From assembly GCA_030762175.1 (NCBI GenBank), contig CM060830.1, forward strand, positions 49,747,001 through 49,811,000: a stretch of DNA of 64,000 bases, written 5' to 3'. A program made the position numbers and the translations under genes. Each line of letters starts with the position of its first letter. Positions within the stretch are counted from its first letter, which is position 1. Shown here piece by piece: positions 22,575 through 33,215 of the stretch. The notes beneath the pieces were generated by a model. The model was given only the letters and a program-made list of their open reading frames with translations. It ran no database searches and was not told where the DNA came from. The stretch is from Metallyticus violacea. Its lineage: Eukaryota > Arthropoda > Insecta > Mantodea > Metallyticidae.

Positions 22575-23789
22575 GGTCCATAAGTTTCCGGCCTCGCCGA
22601 TAAGGACTGTCACCTTCATAAAAGCCTTATCTGGTGTCATACCTTATCTATTAAGTAAATAATTGCAGCTGTAACTTCCACTCCGCTGTGTTCAGTTGTT
22701 CAGATATAGTTGCATAAAGAAGGCTATGTGTAGAAGATTGTGACATTTTGAAAATGGAGTTTCGAGCTGTTATTAAGTTCTTCACAAAAGACGGTGTATA
22801 TGGGGAAGCACCCCTCTCATATTCTTCCGTAAAAGAATGGGCCAAACTTTTTCGAATGGATGGGTCGAGAAAGCATTGAAGACGAAGAGCATGCACGTCG
22901 GCGCTTGGAGGTGCTCACTGCTGAAAACATCGCCCGCTCTTGTGGAAGGAGAAATTATGGAAGACTGGAGACTCAAAGTTACAGAAATAGCAGCAAGGTT
23001 GGGTCTTTCTAAAACAACAATTATTCATGAACATTTAAACATGAATAAGGTTAGTGGAAGATGGGTGACTAGACTTCTTTCCTCAGTTCAAAAGCAGCAA
23101 CAAGTCATCTGTTGTCAGGCATTCTTGAAGCTCTGCCGTGGCAACGAGAGAGATGTTCCGCAAACCGTTGTTACAGAATATGATCCCTTGTCCAAAAGAG
23201 AATCAAAGGAGTTGAGTAAATCTGGCGAATCACCGCCTCTAAAGGACAATGTCACTCAGTCAGTCAAGAACATCACGGCCACAATCTTATGTCCCTGTGA
23301 AGGAATACTCTTCCTTGACTTCATGGAAAGGAACACACAATAAATGGGGAGTACTATGCTGACCTACTGCGCAGACTACGTGCTTCCATCAAAGAGAAAA
23401 GGCGAGGAAAGCTTAGTGGTGGTGTGCACCTTCACGACAATGCGCCTGTGAACACAGCTCTTGTTGCAAAGGAGCTGTGAAGAAATGTGGCTTCAGGGAG
23501 ATCCACCATACACCCTACAGCCCAGATCTAGCTCCCAATGACTATTTGCTCTTTTCAAAACTCAAGAGGGGCCTTCGAGGAAGGAAATTTAAGTGTAACG
23601 AAGAAGTGATGGGTGCTGTTTATGCCCATTTGGCGGACAAGACTTTTGACTATATTGGGAGGGGGAGATTGAAATGTTAATTCAAATATGTGAAAAGTGT
23701 ATTGCTATAAAGGGTAAATATATTGAAGTGAAATATAGTTTTTGTGTTTAGCATACCTATAAAATGGTTAGGCCGGAAACTTAAGGACC
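22575..23789 (+). mobile_element. Full-length mariner element, 1215 bp, inactive
   Basis: The ends are GGTCCATAAGTTTCCGGCCT at 22575 and, inverted, GGTCCTTAAGTTTCCGGCCT from 23789, with one mismatch over about 20 bp. TA flanks both ends (22573-22574 and 23790-23791). The length is normal for mariner. It encloses a single transposase reading on the plus strand, 22754-23680, disabled by deletions and frameshifts. Of all mariner-type copies in the window it is the most complete and has the best-preserved ends. Confidence 0.95.
22754..23680 (+). pseudogene. mariner transposase pseudogene
   Basis: Begins with MEFRAVIKFFTKDG, a typical mariner N-terminus, with about 13 residues missing before VYGEAPLSYSSVKEWAKLF. 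A frameshift near 22860 leads to LKVTEIAARLGLSKTT, the second helix-turn-helix, then LNMNKVSGRWVTRLLSSVQK. A deletion at VVTEYDPLSKRES removes the TGDETW segment, so the first catalytic Asp is gone. The second Asp survives in HLHDNAPVNTALVAKEL, which ends at a stop. The third survives, in another frame, in TPYSPDLAPNDYLLFSKLK. It ends at 23680. At least three frame breaks are present; it cannot make an active enzyme. Confidence 0.95.
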
Positions 23790-23799
23790 TATTCTCGTC

Positions 23800-25534
23800 A
23801 ATGTACATATTTAGACTTCAGGAGTGAAAATGCAAAACGAAAAGTTTAAAACTGAAAAATAGTTCAACAATTAACTCCATAGCAACTAGAAAACGTCGGA
23901 AGTATAAAAGGATTTTTAATACAGCATGTCATTTGTAAATTAAAAAAAATATGCCATAAAATAAATTAAAATTCGGGGAGATCAGATATTATTTCCACTT
24001 TGCTCTCCTCTGGCACTTGTTCGAGATCACAACATTACGTGGCTTTTCAGTCTCAGAGCAGGAATGTGTAATGTTGGCGCACTTCTGTAATAGCGGTTTT
24101 ATTGTCTATGACTTAAAAGTGACACCCAAACACAGTATTGAATGATTGTTTATGTACGAATATAATAATTATGTTTTTACAATTCTATTTTTGAAATTTG
24201 AAGGTTGTTTAAGAAAAGATATCAAGGAATTAATGTTAAAATAATAAGCCTAATTTTATATGAACGAGCAACTAATGCTCAGAGATAAAAGTTTGTGCCC
24301 ATTTTAGAGTAGCTATGCGTGCGTGCTTTAGCTTTTCTACAGCAGCACTTAAACTGACTATTGCACGAATAGAATATCTTCAGTAATACCACCATGTGTG
24401 CTGATAATTTTTCGGTAATTTAACTGATGTCAAGGAAAAGTTTAAAAGGTCATTTAAATTACCTATGAAAAATTATAAAATAGAGGGAGATTCCGTAAAA
24501 TAATTGCAATGCAGAACAATGCTATGTTTTATTTAGTTTGTACTTTTAGTATAATCATTTAAGAGATTTGGCTCCTATGTTTGAACTATACACTAATTTC
24601 ATTAGCTCTTATTCCAAGCAGAATCGCATGGAGATCTAAAATAAATAATATACAACTGAACACTATAATAACAATTACCATTTACTACTATTTTTGTATC
24701 AATTGTGTCATATTTTGCGTTGCCATGAGAATTTCTTAAAATAAATGAACTTTTGAGGGAATAATAACAGTACATGGTAAATTTATTTGTTTCAACAGTA
24801 ACTTTAATGTTAAATTACAATTTTATTCTTTATTCATATCCGTTTTCTAGGTCAACCGAAGCAGAGATTATAGGATAAAAAATGTAAGTAAAAGTTAAAA
24901 ACTGTCAGTTATTAATTTTTGAGTACCATGCTTTAAAACTATCGATTAAGTTCCATTCTAATTAATGAATAAACTTCATTGAGATGGTACATTGGCTGAA
25001 AGGGGCTCGTATGCAATAATAAATTAAGTGTGCAGCCCATCTCCCTCCTGATATCTCGAGGAACTTTAAAAGAGTTCCATATACTCTAAAAAGGAAACTG
25101 CAATAAGCGTATAGTAGTTTATTAAGCAAGCTACATAATTTTTATTTTTTTTAATATGAGCTAGTAAATTATCTTTTAACCACTTATATATAACGATGAA
25201 CAGTAAGTATTTCGTGACACCAGGGATATTGCGCTGCTTCTATTACCAGCGTATGACAGCACGTTCCCTGGTAATTAAGTTACCGCCTCTGCGGTGGAAA
25301 TTTAATTTGATTATCCGTATTTTCAAGGGAAATCTAATCCCGTTTTATTAGATAATGCCATTAATTTCTGTGGCGAATAAAAAAGGCAAAGGTGTCAAAA
25401 TTTTCAACGTCATATATTACAGGGCAATTCTCTCGCTAGCGACCCGAAACTATTGTCTATAAAAGGTTATGTTATTCTGATAATGGCTTGAAAATTTGTA
25501 TACACATACCTTTAACGACAAACAGCGTGGAGAT

Positions 25535-25570
<36 letters not shown>

Positions 25571-26590
25571 CGTGTACAGTGAAGTTCGTTTGGCCGTGTT
25601 CTGCGTCACCGCATCTCGGTAGTTGTGATTCAATGTCGGGTTCGTCAGGCTCCCGACTTTTTTCGTTGGGGCATATTGATAGGAAAAGTTAATAAAAACA
25701 AACCACGCACAACCAAAGATGCTCTACTTCAAGATATAAGCAGTTGGGAGAAGAATTTGAAAAAATACATAAAGATGTGTTTGGGTTAGGCAGGAGATCT
25801 CGAGCATATATTATGGGCAGGTCCTGCTTTGCAGATATGCGTATATGAACTTGCATTAGTTTGTGACCTCTAGCAAGATAATCGCCTGTACTAAATTAAA
25901 AGATAACACTTTAATTAAAATCATATTAGAAATTGTATTTTTTGTTAATAGAAAATAATATGCCTCTTTCATAAGCAGAAGCACACCAAGAGCCTTAGAA
26001 AGGAATATGGACACATACTTACTGTTGAAAGCGTGTGTCTTTTATGTTTAAATCATTTTCATCTGTATACCCTAGCAAAGCAGATAACAAAATGATTCCT
26101 TTATTTTAGCATTCTCTTTTAGTTCAAAAAGCACGCGCAGTAAACGAATTTCCAAATGCAGAAAGTTCCCTCCCAGCAACACAAACACTTTGCAGGAAAT
26201 AAAAGACTGCCTGCGTTGCGTCACACAAACTGAGATCCCCATCATGCGCTTGATTTACAAGGGTAAGAGTAAATGGCTTGTCTAATTATGGACTTTTTGC
26301 AGCGTTTCTACGTGAGAGCGCAAAAACTCGGAGAATCCTTTTACATTAATAATTACTTGCCATTAAAGAGTTTACCGGTTGGAAAATTATAAAAGCTTTC
26401 CATAAATATCAGTTCTCTACTAAAGCAACTGCAGCGGTAGGTAAAAATCTCGTCTCGCAAGCAAAGAACAAGTTGTATGTATTCACAGTTTTCACGACAG
26501 TATCTTATAACAAGCTCAATTAAAATAATTAAAAAAAACTGCGTGAACATTTTAAATTTAAAATAATTAAAATTTTACAAATTATTTATT
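23800..26590. other. Long unassigned stretch
   Basis: AT-rich to about 25.2 kb, then somewhat richer in GC from 25.2 to 25.8 kb around a (TA)n run at 25538-25567. A 6-bp stem GTCGGG/CCCGAC followed by six T lies at 25635-25663. No open frame with a domain was seen. Region 25200-25530 contains unusual unique-looking sequence that could be a conserved non-coding element, but nothing in the window tests that. Confidence 0.4.
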
Positions 26591-26597
26591 TAATGTA

Positions 26598-27167
26598 CAG
26601 TTAGGTTATTTGAGTTACGCCTGAACCCTACTGCTTACTGAGGAAATGCAGCCGCCGCATCCGGGAAAAAAAGGAGGTAGAGTCGCTGCGTATAAAATTA
26701 CTATTTTTATTTCAGAATTTATGTTTATACTAAACTGTACAATAATACTATATTTAAAACTGCTAATAGTAACTATTAATCTGTGTTATAAGAAATGTTG
26801 AAAATGATGTCCCTCAGCGGCAATACATTGCCGGCATCTGCATGGCAAACTCCTGAATTTCATTTGACATTTCTTAAGGACAAAGCTTCTATCCGGTAAA
26901 TTTTATCAAATTTACCAACAAGTTTTCTTGCGAATCGCCTTATCACTTCTATGAAGAATGCGTTTTATATATGTATTGTACATAAAAACCCGTTCAAGAC
27001 TGTTTATGTAATTAACACACTATTTACACACGAACGTACAACTCGTTGACAAAGCGTTCCTCAAATTAACTACAAGCTGCTATCTGCACTTGCATATGGC
27101 CTGGACGAGTAGCTTCTCCCAGTACGCAGCCTCGCACTGCCGGCCCATAACTCAGATAACCTAACTA
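26598..27167 (-). mobile_element. 570-bp short TIR element (MITE-like) of Tc1/mariner type
   Basis: CAGTTAGGTTATTTGAGTTA at 26598 pairs with the inverted end at 27167 (TAGTTAGGTTATCTGAGTTA read inward). TA flanks it at 26596-26597 and 27168-27169. The minus strand near 26860-26786 reads RCRQCIAAEGHHFQHFL then stop. This is the C-terminal signature seen in DUF4817-type Tc1/mariner-like transposases (compare DADGGYFEQLL in the 12.5-kb element). Almost all of the transposase is gone, so it is a deletion derivative. Confidence 0.82.
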
Positions 27168-27379
27168 TATTGCTTTTTTTTTTTTTTTGTAAAGTTATCA
27201 AGCTGTTCTTATTCCTCTTTTCTGTATAAGTAGCATTTAGGAACAGGAATTCTATATCTTTTTATTTTTTGCACCTAATGTCCTAAAATACACAGCTTCA
27301 TTTAGGCCTACGCACGGAGCTGAGAACGTCAGCCGCGCTGGGCAAGCCACGCCAAGTCATGTGACAGCACAGACGATGA

Positions 27380-27840
27380 ACCAAGACCGGAAGGCTGAAG
27401 TCATCAGTAGATGAACGAAGTGTGAATCTCCTGGCGGATGCTCAAAAAGATCATCTTGTGATATGTGAGGAACTTTCAGAAACCTTGGGATTCTATCAAT
27501 GTCAGTATTGCGTACTGTCATAAATGATCTACAGAATAGAAAAACGGTTTGCGATGGATCCCTCATCTCTTGAAACAGAAGCGCTACCAAGGAATCGTGA
27601 TGACAGACACAGTCCGTGGGAAACAAAAGCCATGCAGTGTATTGTCGATACTTCATGCAAAAACTGCGCAAAATGCACAAAAACCGTCCTCAGTTGACCA
27701 AGGCGGACCATTCATCCTCCATGACAACGTTCGTCCACACACAGCGAATGTTGTGACGAATATAATTGGAAGCGTTAACTCATCCGCCCTACAGTTCGAA
27801 CATGAGTCCGCCAGACTTCGACCTATTCCGAAAGTTGAAA
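27380..27840 (+). pseudogene. mariner transposase fragment with intact HDN motif
   Basis: The plus strand reads KTGRLKSSVDERSVN, then EELSETLG, RWIPHLLKQK after a break, and a segment YFMQKLRKMHKNRPQL. Then comes PFILHDNVRPHTANVVT, which carries the second catalytic Asp. Next is MSPPDFDLF followed by KLK, the MSPPDFDLF variant of the third-Asp motif. Internal deletion removes the first Asp region. The copy stops abruptly at a run of 12 A (about 27839-27851), directly before Jockey-type sequence. That junction suggests a later insertion or deletion there. Confidence 0.82.
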
Positions 27841-27904
27841 AAAAAAAAAATATAGATGGACTTCGTTTTATTTCTATGGAGGAGGTTTCTCCTGCTGATA
27901 CCCG

Positions 27905-28625
27905 AGCTATTGGATAGAAAACAGAAGTGGTGCTTCGGAAAGCACGAGTTCCCCAAGGGGCCATACTGTCCCCTTATCTCTATGCAACATACACCAGCGA
28001 TTTTCCACCAGCAAACTAAGTAAAGTACTCGTGTATGCCGACAACACGGTAATATATACATATCAACAAAAATATAAATATGAAATAAAAATCTCCAACG
28101 TTACACTAATTCATTTTTGGAATGGTTAGACGTGTGTAAAATAAAAGCAAATCTAGGGAAATTCATTCCTATATCATTTGCACACAATAGGAAATAGAAA
28201 TAAACATACAAGGACAACAGTTGCCGTTCTGTCGGCATACACGCCACTAGACTCCAAAACGCTATGGAGAAATCACGCAGAAATACTGCCGCCTGTAGGA
28301 TGTACCTCCATATTTCGCAGCAAAAAAGTAACACTATAAACAAAGCTTATATTATATAAAGCAATGATTCTAAGCTTCTAAACGCACGACAGTGTAGCTT
28401 GTGCGCCTCTACAAACAATGCAAAACAAATGCCTCAGAAAGCTTCACCATGTCCCCATACTCACCAAAAATTATACCATACCTCGGGAGATAAGAATCAA
28501 TCGTGGTACTTTTTGTCGAGCATAAAATCCACAGACTCAGGGCAAAAATTGGGGTCCATCTGAGTATAGTAATAAGAAACACTGGCAAAGGTATACGAGA
28601 GCACATAAAATTTAAAAGAACCAAA
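27905..28625 (+). pseudogene. Jockey-type LINE, RT domain 3' half
   Basis: The plus strand reads ARVPQGAILSPYLYATYTSD, the RT motif before the palm that normally reads VPQGSVLSP.LYN.YT.D. Next comes a degraded YADNT (normally FADDT), so one of the paired catalytic Asp residues has changed to Asn. Downstream are EWLDVCKIKANLGK, ACAPLQTMQNKCLRKLHHVP and TIPRETRI. The last two correspond to the Jockey segment CLR.I..AP ... N..LH.DL.IP. Frameshifts separate the blocks. 5' RT motifs and the endonuclease are absent. Confidence 0.8.
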
Positions 28626-29230
28626 ATGGTGTTGTAAATATGTATATAAATAATATGTCCAAAGTCTACCACTGTAGAAATAAAGATCAAATCACCCTTC
28701 CCCCTCTCAAAATCCTTTCCCCTCCTCAACCCCCGGCCTACTATGAAAATAATTCTTAGGATAAGGTAGATAAATAACTAGAAACTATTTAAGGTGCATT
28801 AATTAAATACTCAAAAAGGAAGCACACTCAATAAATACAACTAAAACTGTTTCTTATGGCTCGGAACAAGGCTCATGTATGGGTTTTTTTTTTTAAAACA
28901 AATAACAAGCATATAAGTAAAAATAAGCAAACTGTAACTAAATGTAAATTATCCCCTGAAAGCCCTCTCCTCATCATTGTAAGGCTGCAATACACTTTTT
29001 TCAATAAACGAACTCGAAACTCGAATGAAATAGTATAGCTCCCCAAACGTCGGTACTCGGTCATTGAGAGGTAGGGAAATTATACTGAGCTGTAAAGAAA
29101 CAATATCATAAAATAAATGTCTAAGTAAAATAAAAGGTGTGCATTATTTATAAAAGGACCCTCATATATGTTGTCTTTGAAATAATATTTAAATGTTTAT
29201 ATCCGTTATCATAAGTATGATAAGTTGGAT
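28626..29230 (+). other. Probable LINE 3' untranslated remnant
   Basis: Follows the Jockey-type coding end and includes CAATAAATAC near 28830 and an T-run then AAAACAAATAAC near 28890. I infer LINE 3' UTR from position only. No coding frame is supported. Confidence 0.35.
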
Positions 29231-29253
29231 CAATATATATATATATATATATA

Positions 29254-29855
29254 TAAAGTAAACTAACAAACAAATTAACATTAATTATAAAAGTAGAAAA
29301 GAATAAAAAACTAAGATAAAGTCACATTTGAGATCGCTATATTTCAAACTGGTTTTTTTTTATTTTTTTTTTTAAGTCGGTCCTGGTGGTGTAGTGGTTA
29401 CCATACTTGCCTCCTACACCCAAGATCGCGGGTTCGAACCCGGCCAGGACCGATGGATTTTTTCGGGACGTAAAACTCCTAAGTATGGTTTCCTTCGGAA
29501 GGGAAGTAAAGCCGTTGGTCCCGTGTCGTACATTTACGGCACGAAAAAGAACCTCAAGCCTGAAAGAAGAGGCCTCTGAGCAAAATTTGTCGGCCGTTTC
29601 ACGCCCTGAGTTGAATGGGACGCTGATGACCTGAGGTGTTAAAAGAGCGTCCATAAATAAATCAATCAAAAAAAATAAAGAACTCGTTTTTGAGTCCAAA
29701 ATAAAAAAAGAAGACAAGGTCATTACAATTTCTTCTTCTTGCCATAGAAGGACTCACCGAGTTCGAAATATAGCAATCTCAAGTGTGAGTTTATCTCAGT
29801 GTTTTATCCTTTTCTACTTTTATAATTACTGTTAATATTTTTTGTTATATTTTGC
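29254..29855. repeat. Foldback repeat (R2 arms) around a SINE
   Basis: The left arm (about 29270-29348) is nearly the reverse complement of the right arm (about 29745-29850). Matching text includes AATTATAAAAGTAGAAAAG on the left against CTTTTCTACTTTTATAATT on the right. A second match is GCTATATTTC against GAAATATAGC. The arms are about 80 bp and similar at roughly 85-90% by eye. A (TA)n run lies just outside the left arm (29233-29255). The SINE at 29376-29679 fills most of the interior. The same arm sequence occurs singly at 16.5, 45.5 and 45.9 kb. Confidence 0.75.
29376..29679 (+). mobile_element. tRNA-derived SINE, family S1, best copy
   Basis: The tRNA-like head has GGTGTAGTGGTTACC (A-box region) and a perfect B box GGTTCGAACCC at 29431-29441, followed by CGGCCAGGACCG. 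The body has the family-typical CTTCCTTCGGAAGGGAAGTA, GTACATTTACGGCAC and CTCAAGCCTGAAAG. It ends GAGCGTCCATAAATAAATCA plus an A-rich tail. The closing module around GTTGAATGGGACGCTGATGA is shared by all S1 copies. Such elements are transcribed by RNA polymerase III and moved by LINE enzymes. Copies lie at 31.1, 49.5, 54.4 and 62.4 kb, all on the plus strand. Confidence 0.93.
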
Positions 29856-29859
29856 ATAC

Positions 29860-30790
29860 TTTCTGCCGCTTCGATATTATTTGACATTTGCTTTTAACAT
29901 GTGCTTAGAATACAAAGGATGTAGTTTGACGTCTATGCGTCAGAGTTTTCATAAGTATTTAAAGAAAGTTGCTTTTTTCTCTCTCTTTTATTTTTTATAC
30001 TGCAATAGGTTCTGATACCGCCCAAAATTACCAAACGTAAACCTTTGTGTGGTAATTCTTTGTTGCGTGTGTGTAAGGAACAATGAATCACACCTTTGTC
30101 TATGATCGTGAGTAATTATAAGCGTTTACTAAAACCTGCGTCTGAGATAAATATTCTGTGATCACAGCAATAAAATGCGTCATGGCAGGGCCTAAGATAA
30201 CGTAACACGTAACAAATATATGGCGACATTTGAACTCTATGATACGAAATAAACAACAAAATGTTACGAATGTTCTAGATAACTTAACATTTCCCATATT
30301 GTTTTACTATATACACAATTTCTTTGTTTTCAAGGTCATTTGTAAAGTTCGTGCATTGTAAACTGTGAAGCATAACGTACAGGCGTTTATAACATATTCT
30401 CTCTCTCATTTTCATCCTGGACTCTATTCCACAAAAATACTACAAGTGCATAGAGTTGTAACTAGAGTTTTTAGTAGTATAGCATTCACATACAATTTCT
30501 TCTGCAGTTCTGCTTTGCTGTTTCATATTTAACAATTGTGCAAGTGACTTTTAACTGTTTTATTCCACACTACCTATTAAACATTCCTTTGTAATCAATA
30601 AGGTTTCTTTACAAGGTAAGTAATATTGCAAAATTTAAGCACAAGTCTATAAGCTTTACTCAGGAAGTTGAATGCTTTATAAAATGTAATAAATTATTAG
30701 TGAAAGTTATGACTACAAGAATAGGCATATGTGTAAAGAAATAATAATTTGTGTTTAGTTCAGTATTTAAGTACAATGAACGTTGAGGGT
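29860..30790. other. AT-rich stretch, nothing recognised
   Basis: Includes pyrimidine-rich CTCTCTCTTTT near 29980 and scattered short frames. No gene or element signature was seen. Confidence 0.45.
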
Positions 30791-30794
30791 TAAG

Positions 30795-31000
30795 AAGGCA
30801 TAATCTCCATGGTCTAGTGGTAGTATTCCTGCTTTCTATTCGGTGAAACAAGGTTCGATTCCCAATTGGATCAAATTCCAGAGGTTTTCCATCACTTAAG
30901 GTTAATGTCTGAGAAACTTTGACCACAAAGTCCCCTGTGCTATCTTTCTAGGCATCCAGCAAGAGAAGATGACTACATTCTGGGGAAACATCCCACAAGT
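30795..31000 (+). mobile_element. tRNA-derived SINE-like repeat, family S3
   Basis: CTCCATGGTCTAGTGGTAGT and, about 35 bp on, GGTTCGATTCCC reproduce the A and B boxes of a Glu/Asp-type tRNA. A body of about 130 bp follows, with CCAGAGGTTTTCCATCACTT and ATCCAGCAAGAG. The anticodon arm is not tRNA-like, so it is not a tRNA gene. The head is related to that of the 40.3-40.6 kb minus-strand element, but the bodies differ. Confidence 0.65.
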
Positions 31001-31116
31001 TCAAATAGACAGTGGTGACATAAAATATTTATTTATAAATTCAAACAAATTTTACTTATTTGCTTATTTTGTTATTAATTACTGCACATTCAGAACACTG
31101 ACGTCGCAGTAAGCAG

Positions 31117-31410
31117 GGTCGGTCCTGGTGGTGTAGTGGTAATCATACTTGCATCCTAAACCCAAGATCGGGGGTTCAATCCCGGCCAGGGTCGCTGGAT
31201 TTTTTCTGGCATAAAAATCCTAAGTATGCTTTCTTCGGAAGGGGAGTAAAGCCGTGGGGTCCCGTGTCGTAGATTTACGGCACGTAAAAGAATATCAAGC
31301 CTAAAAAACAGGCCTCTGAGCATTTATCGGCCATTTCAAGCCTTGAATTGAATGAAATGCTGATGCTCTGAAATGTTAAAGAGCGTCCGTAAATAAAACA
31401 AATTAACAAG
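31117..31410 (+). mobile_element. tRNA-derived SINE, family S1
   Basis: Complete S1 copy: head GGTCCTGGTGGTGTAGTGGT, B box GGTTCAATCCC, then GTAGATTTACGGCACGTAAA and the closing module. It ends GAGCGTCCGTAAATAAAACA. It is more diverged than the 29.4-kb copy. No clear target duplication was seen. Confidence 0.9.
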
Positions 31411-32015
31411 AAATATGAGGATTGTGCGGTGCATATCCAGTTTGATGTATCTATGCAGATAAACGGGACAGACAACTCTTAAAAGAATGTCATATGACTA
31501 GGTCTCATAATTTTAAACCCATCTAACATAAACTACAATACACTGTCGATAATTTCCCTAAATTGTAGACAAAATACAAAGAGACAAGTAAAGTTTTTGC
31601 ACATATTGCTTTTAGGAACGAAATTTCTTTATGGCTGATGATTAGGGAAATCTCTTAAAAAGGGGTTGAATGTTCCAGCCTTACATATGGCATTATTTCC
31701 GCAAATTACTTGACTTAAAAGCATCAAAAAACATGTTTACATTCTAATCTCGTCTTGTTTTATTTAATTGAAATCAATAGACATTGTTTCAATATTGTAA
31801 TATTATCAAGAAATTTAGATTACATTTCTTTCATAGTTTCCTAGTGAAAAATATGTGAGCTGTCTATTTTAAAAGAGCAACGTTTCGCAAACACTTGAAT
31901 AAATTTAATTAATAATTACTAATTTACTTACAATTATGTAGCACTCTAAAATATTTTATGATATTCGTGTAAAACAAAATGCCAAACAATAACAACAACA
32001 ATAATAATAATAATA

Positions 32016-32054
<39 letters not shown>

Positions 32055-32544
32055 GTTGTTGTTGTTGTTTATGATACAGTGTTAAAAGTAATATTTTTAA
32101 ATTAAAATAAAAGTTAACATGTATCATACTGTATTATAGACAGCGATTAACTATTTATAAATGAACTAATTATTGTATTAATTTATGTAAGATTCTACAT
32201 CTGGCCATTCTAAATAACTTAGTAGACAATGCATTTATTTGTCGATTATAGATTCTTAAAACAATTGATAGTAAACAGTAAATAGTAGGAACAACTGATG
32301 TCGACACCTTTGATGTTGCTGCTTTTAAATGAACTCCCATTTGAATTCATCTTATATTACTTTGCAGCTAGGTGTATTTAACGAACAGTAGAGAAACGAG
32401 AGAATTTGTTATTGGAGTAAAATTAAAATGGGAAAATCGTGTTTTATTTTTACTGTGGTTTTCGGTTTTTATTTATTTGATGGTGGTTTCCGAATCATAA
32501 TCAAACATTTGTATGCATTATTAATACTTTTTGTTTTCTCCTAA
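31411..32544. other. AT-rich stretch with a self-complementary microsatellite
   Basis: No gene was recognised. The notable content is the palindromic microsatellite at 31987-32070, listed separately. Confidence 0.5.
31987..32070. repeat. Self-complementary (AAC)(AAT)(ATT)(GTT) microsatellite
   Basis: The order is (AAC)n, (AAT)n, (ATT)n, (GTT)n, so the second half is close to the reverse complement of the first. The tract of about 84 bp could fold into one long hairpin or cruciform. Confidence 0.92.
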
Positions 32545-33215
32545 ATACCTACTGTGTGTTTAGCTGAGAATGAGTAATTTTTATGAATTTTACCAACATA
32601 CAAAAAACTAGGTTAAGGAGCTGGCGAGCTTAGATTTATAATTAGCGTAAATGACTGTTCTCTGAAAATCGTATATTTGTTTTCCGCACTTTATAGCAGG
32701 TTTACTATACGATAGGCATTACCCTATAATGGGGGGAAAAATATCGTAAAGAGATATGAGTGGTGGTCTGCAATATTACTACATAAAATAAGCCATATAC
32801 TTAGGAGCAGTTTCACTACACAAATACTACCTCTAGTTGTTAATTATTCTGTATTAATTTTCTTGATAGTATTTTTACCACATTTGATATCGAATTTTAG
32901 TGCCTATCAGTATTTTCGGTGAAATAATTTTTAGTGTTTTTAATATTTTTAGTAGTGAAAAAATATTAACTTAGAGCTCGTAGGGATATTTGGTCAGAAT
33001 TTTTCAGAGGAATTCGATTCGGCATTAAAAGTTTGTATAATAGTCGTAACCTGTGTAACCAGAAAATTAGGCACTGGCTGTAATACCTAGGAGCCGGTAG
33101 TGCCAACATAATTCCCAACTACCACCACCAACACAGTGACTTAAATTTTGCATAAATAGTAAATATATCGGAATATTTACATTCGGCAATAATAATTATT
33201 AGGGTTTTCATAGAT
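32545..33215 (+). repeat. Dispersed repeat R1, copy 2
   Basis: Collinear with copy 1. Shared landmarks include GTTTAGCTGAGAAT, GGAGCTGGCGAGCTTAG, ATCGTATATTTGTTTTCCGC and GAGGAATTCGATTC. Later ones are GTAGTGCCAACATAATTCCC, AATAGTAAATATATCGGAAT and AATAATTATTAGG. An (AAT)n lies just beyond it at 33312-33342. Plus orientation, as for the other copies. Confidence 0.75.

Noticed and set aside
27549..27964. Overlapping frames on both strands
   Set aside because: They are shadows of the mariner fragment; only the plus-strand HDN frame carries family motifs.
29389..29450. Possible functional tRNA gene in the S1 head
   Set aside because: The B box is good, but the same head is attached to a shared non-tRNA body in five copies, which is a SINE.
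29337..29723. 128-codon minus-strand frame
   Set aside because: It is antisense to SINE S1 and an R2 arm.
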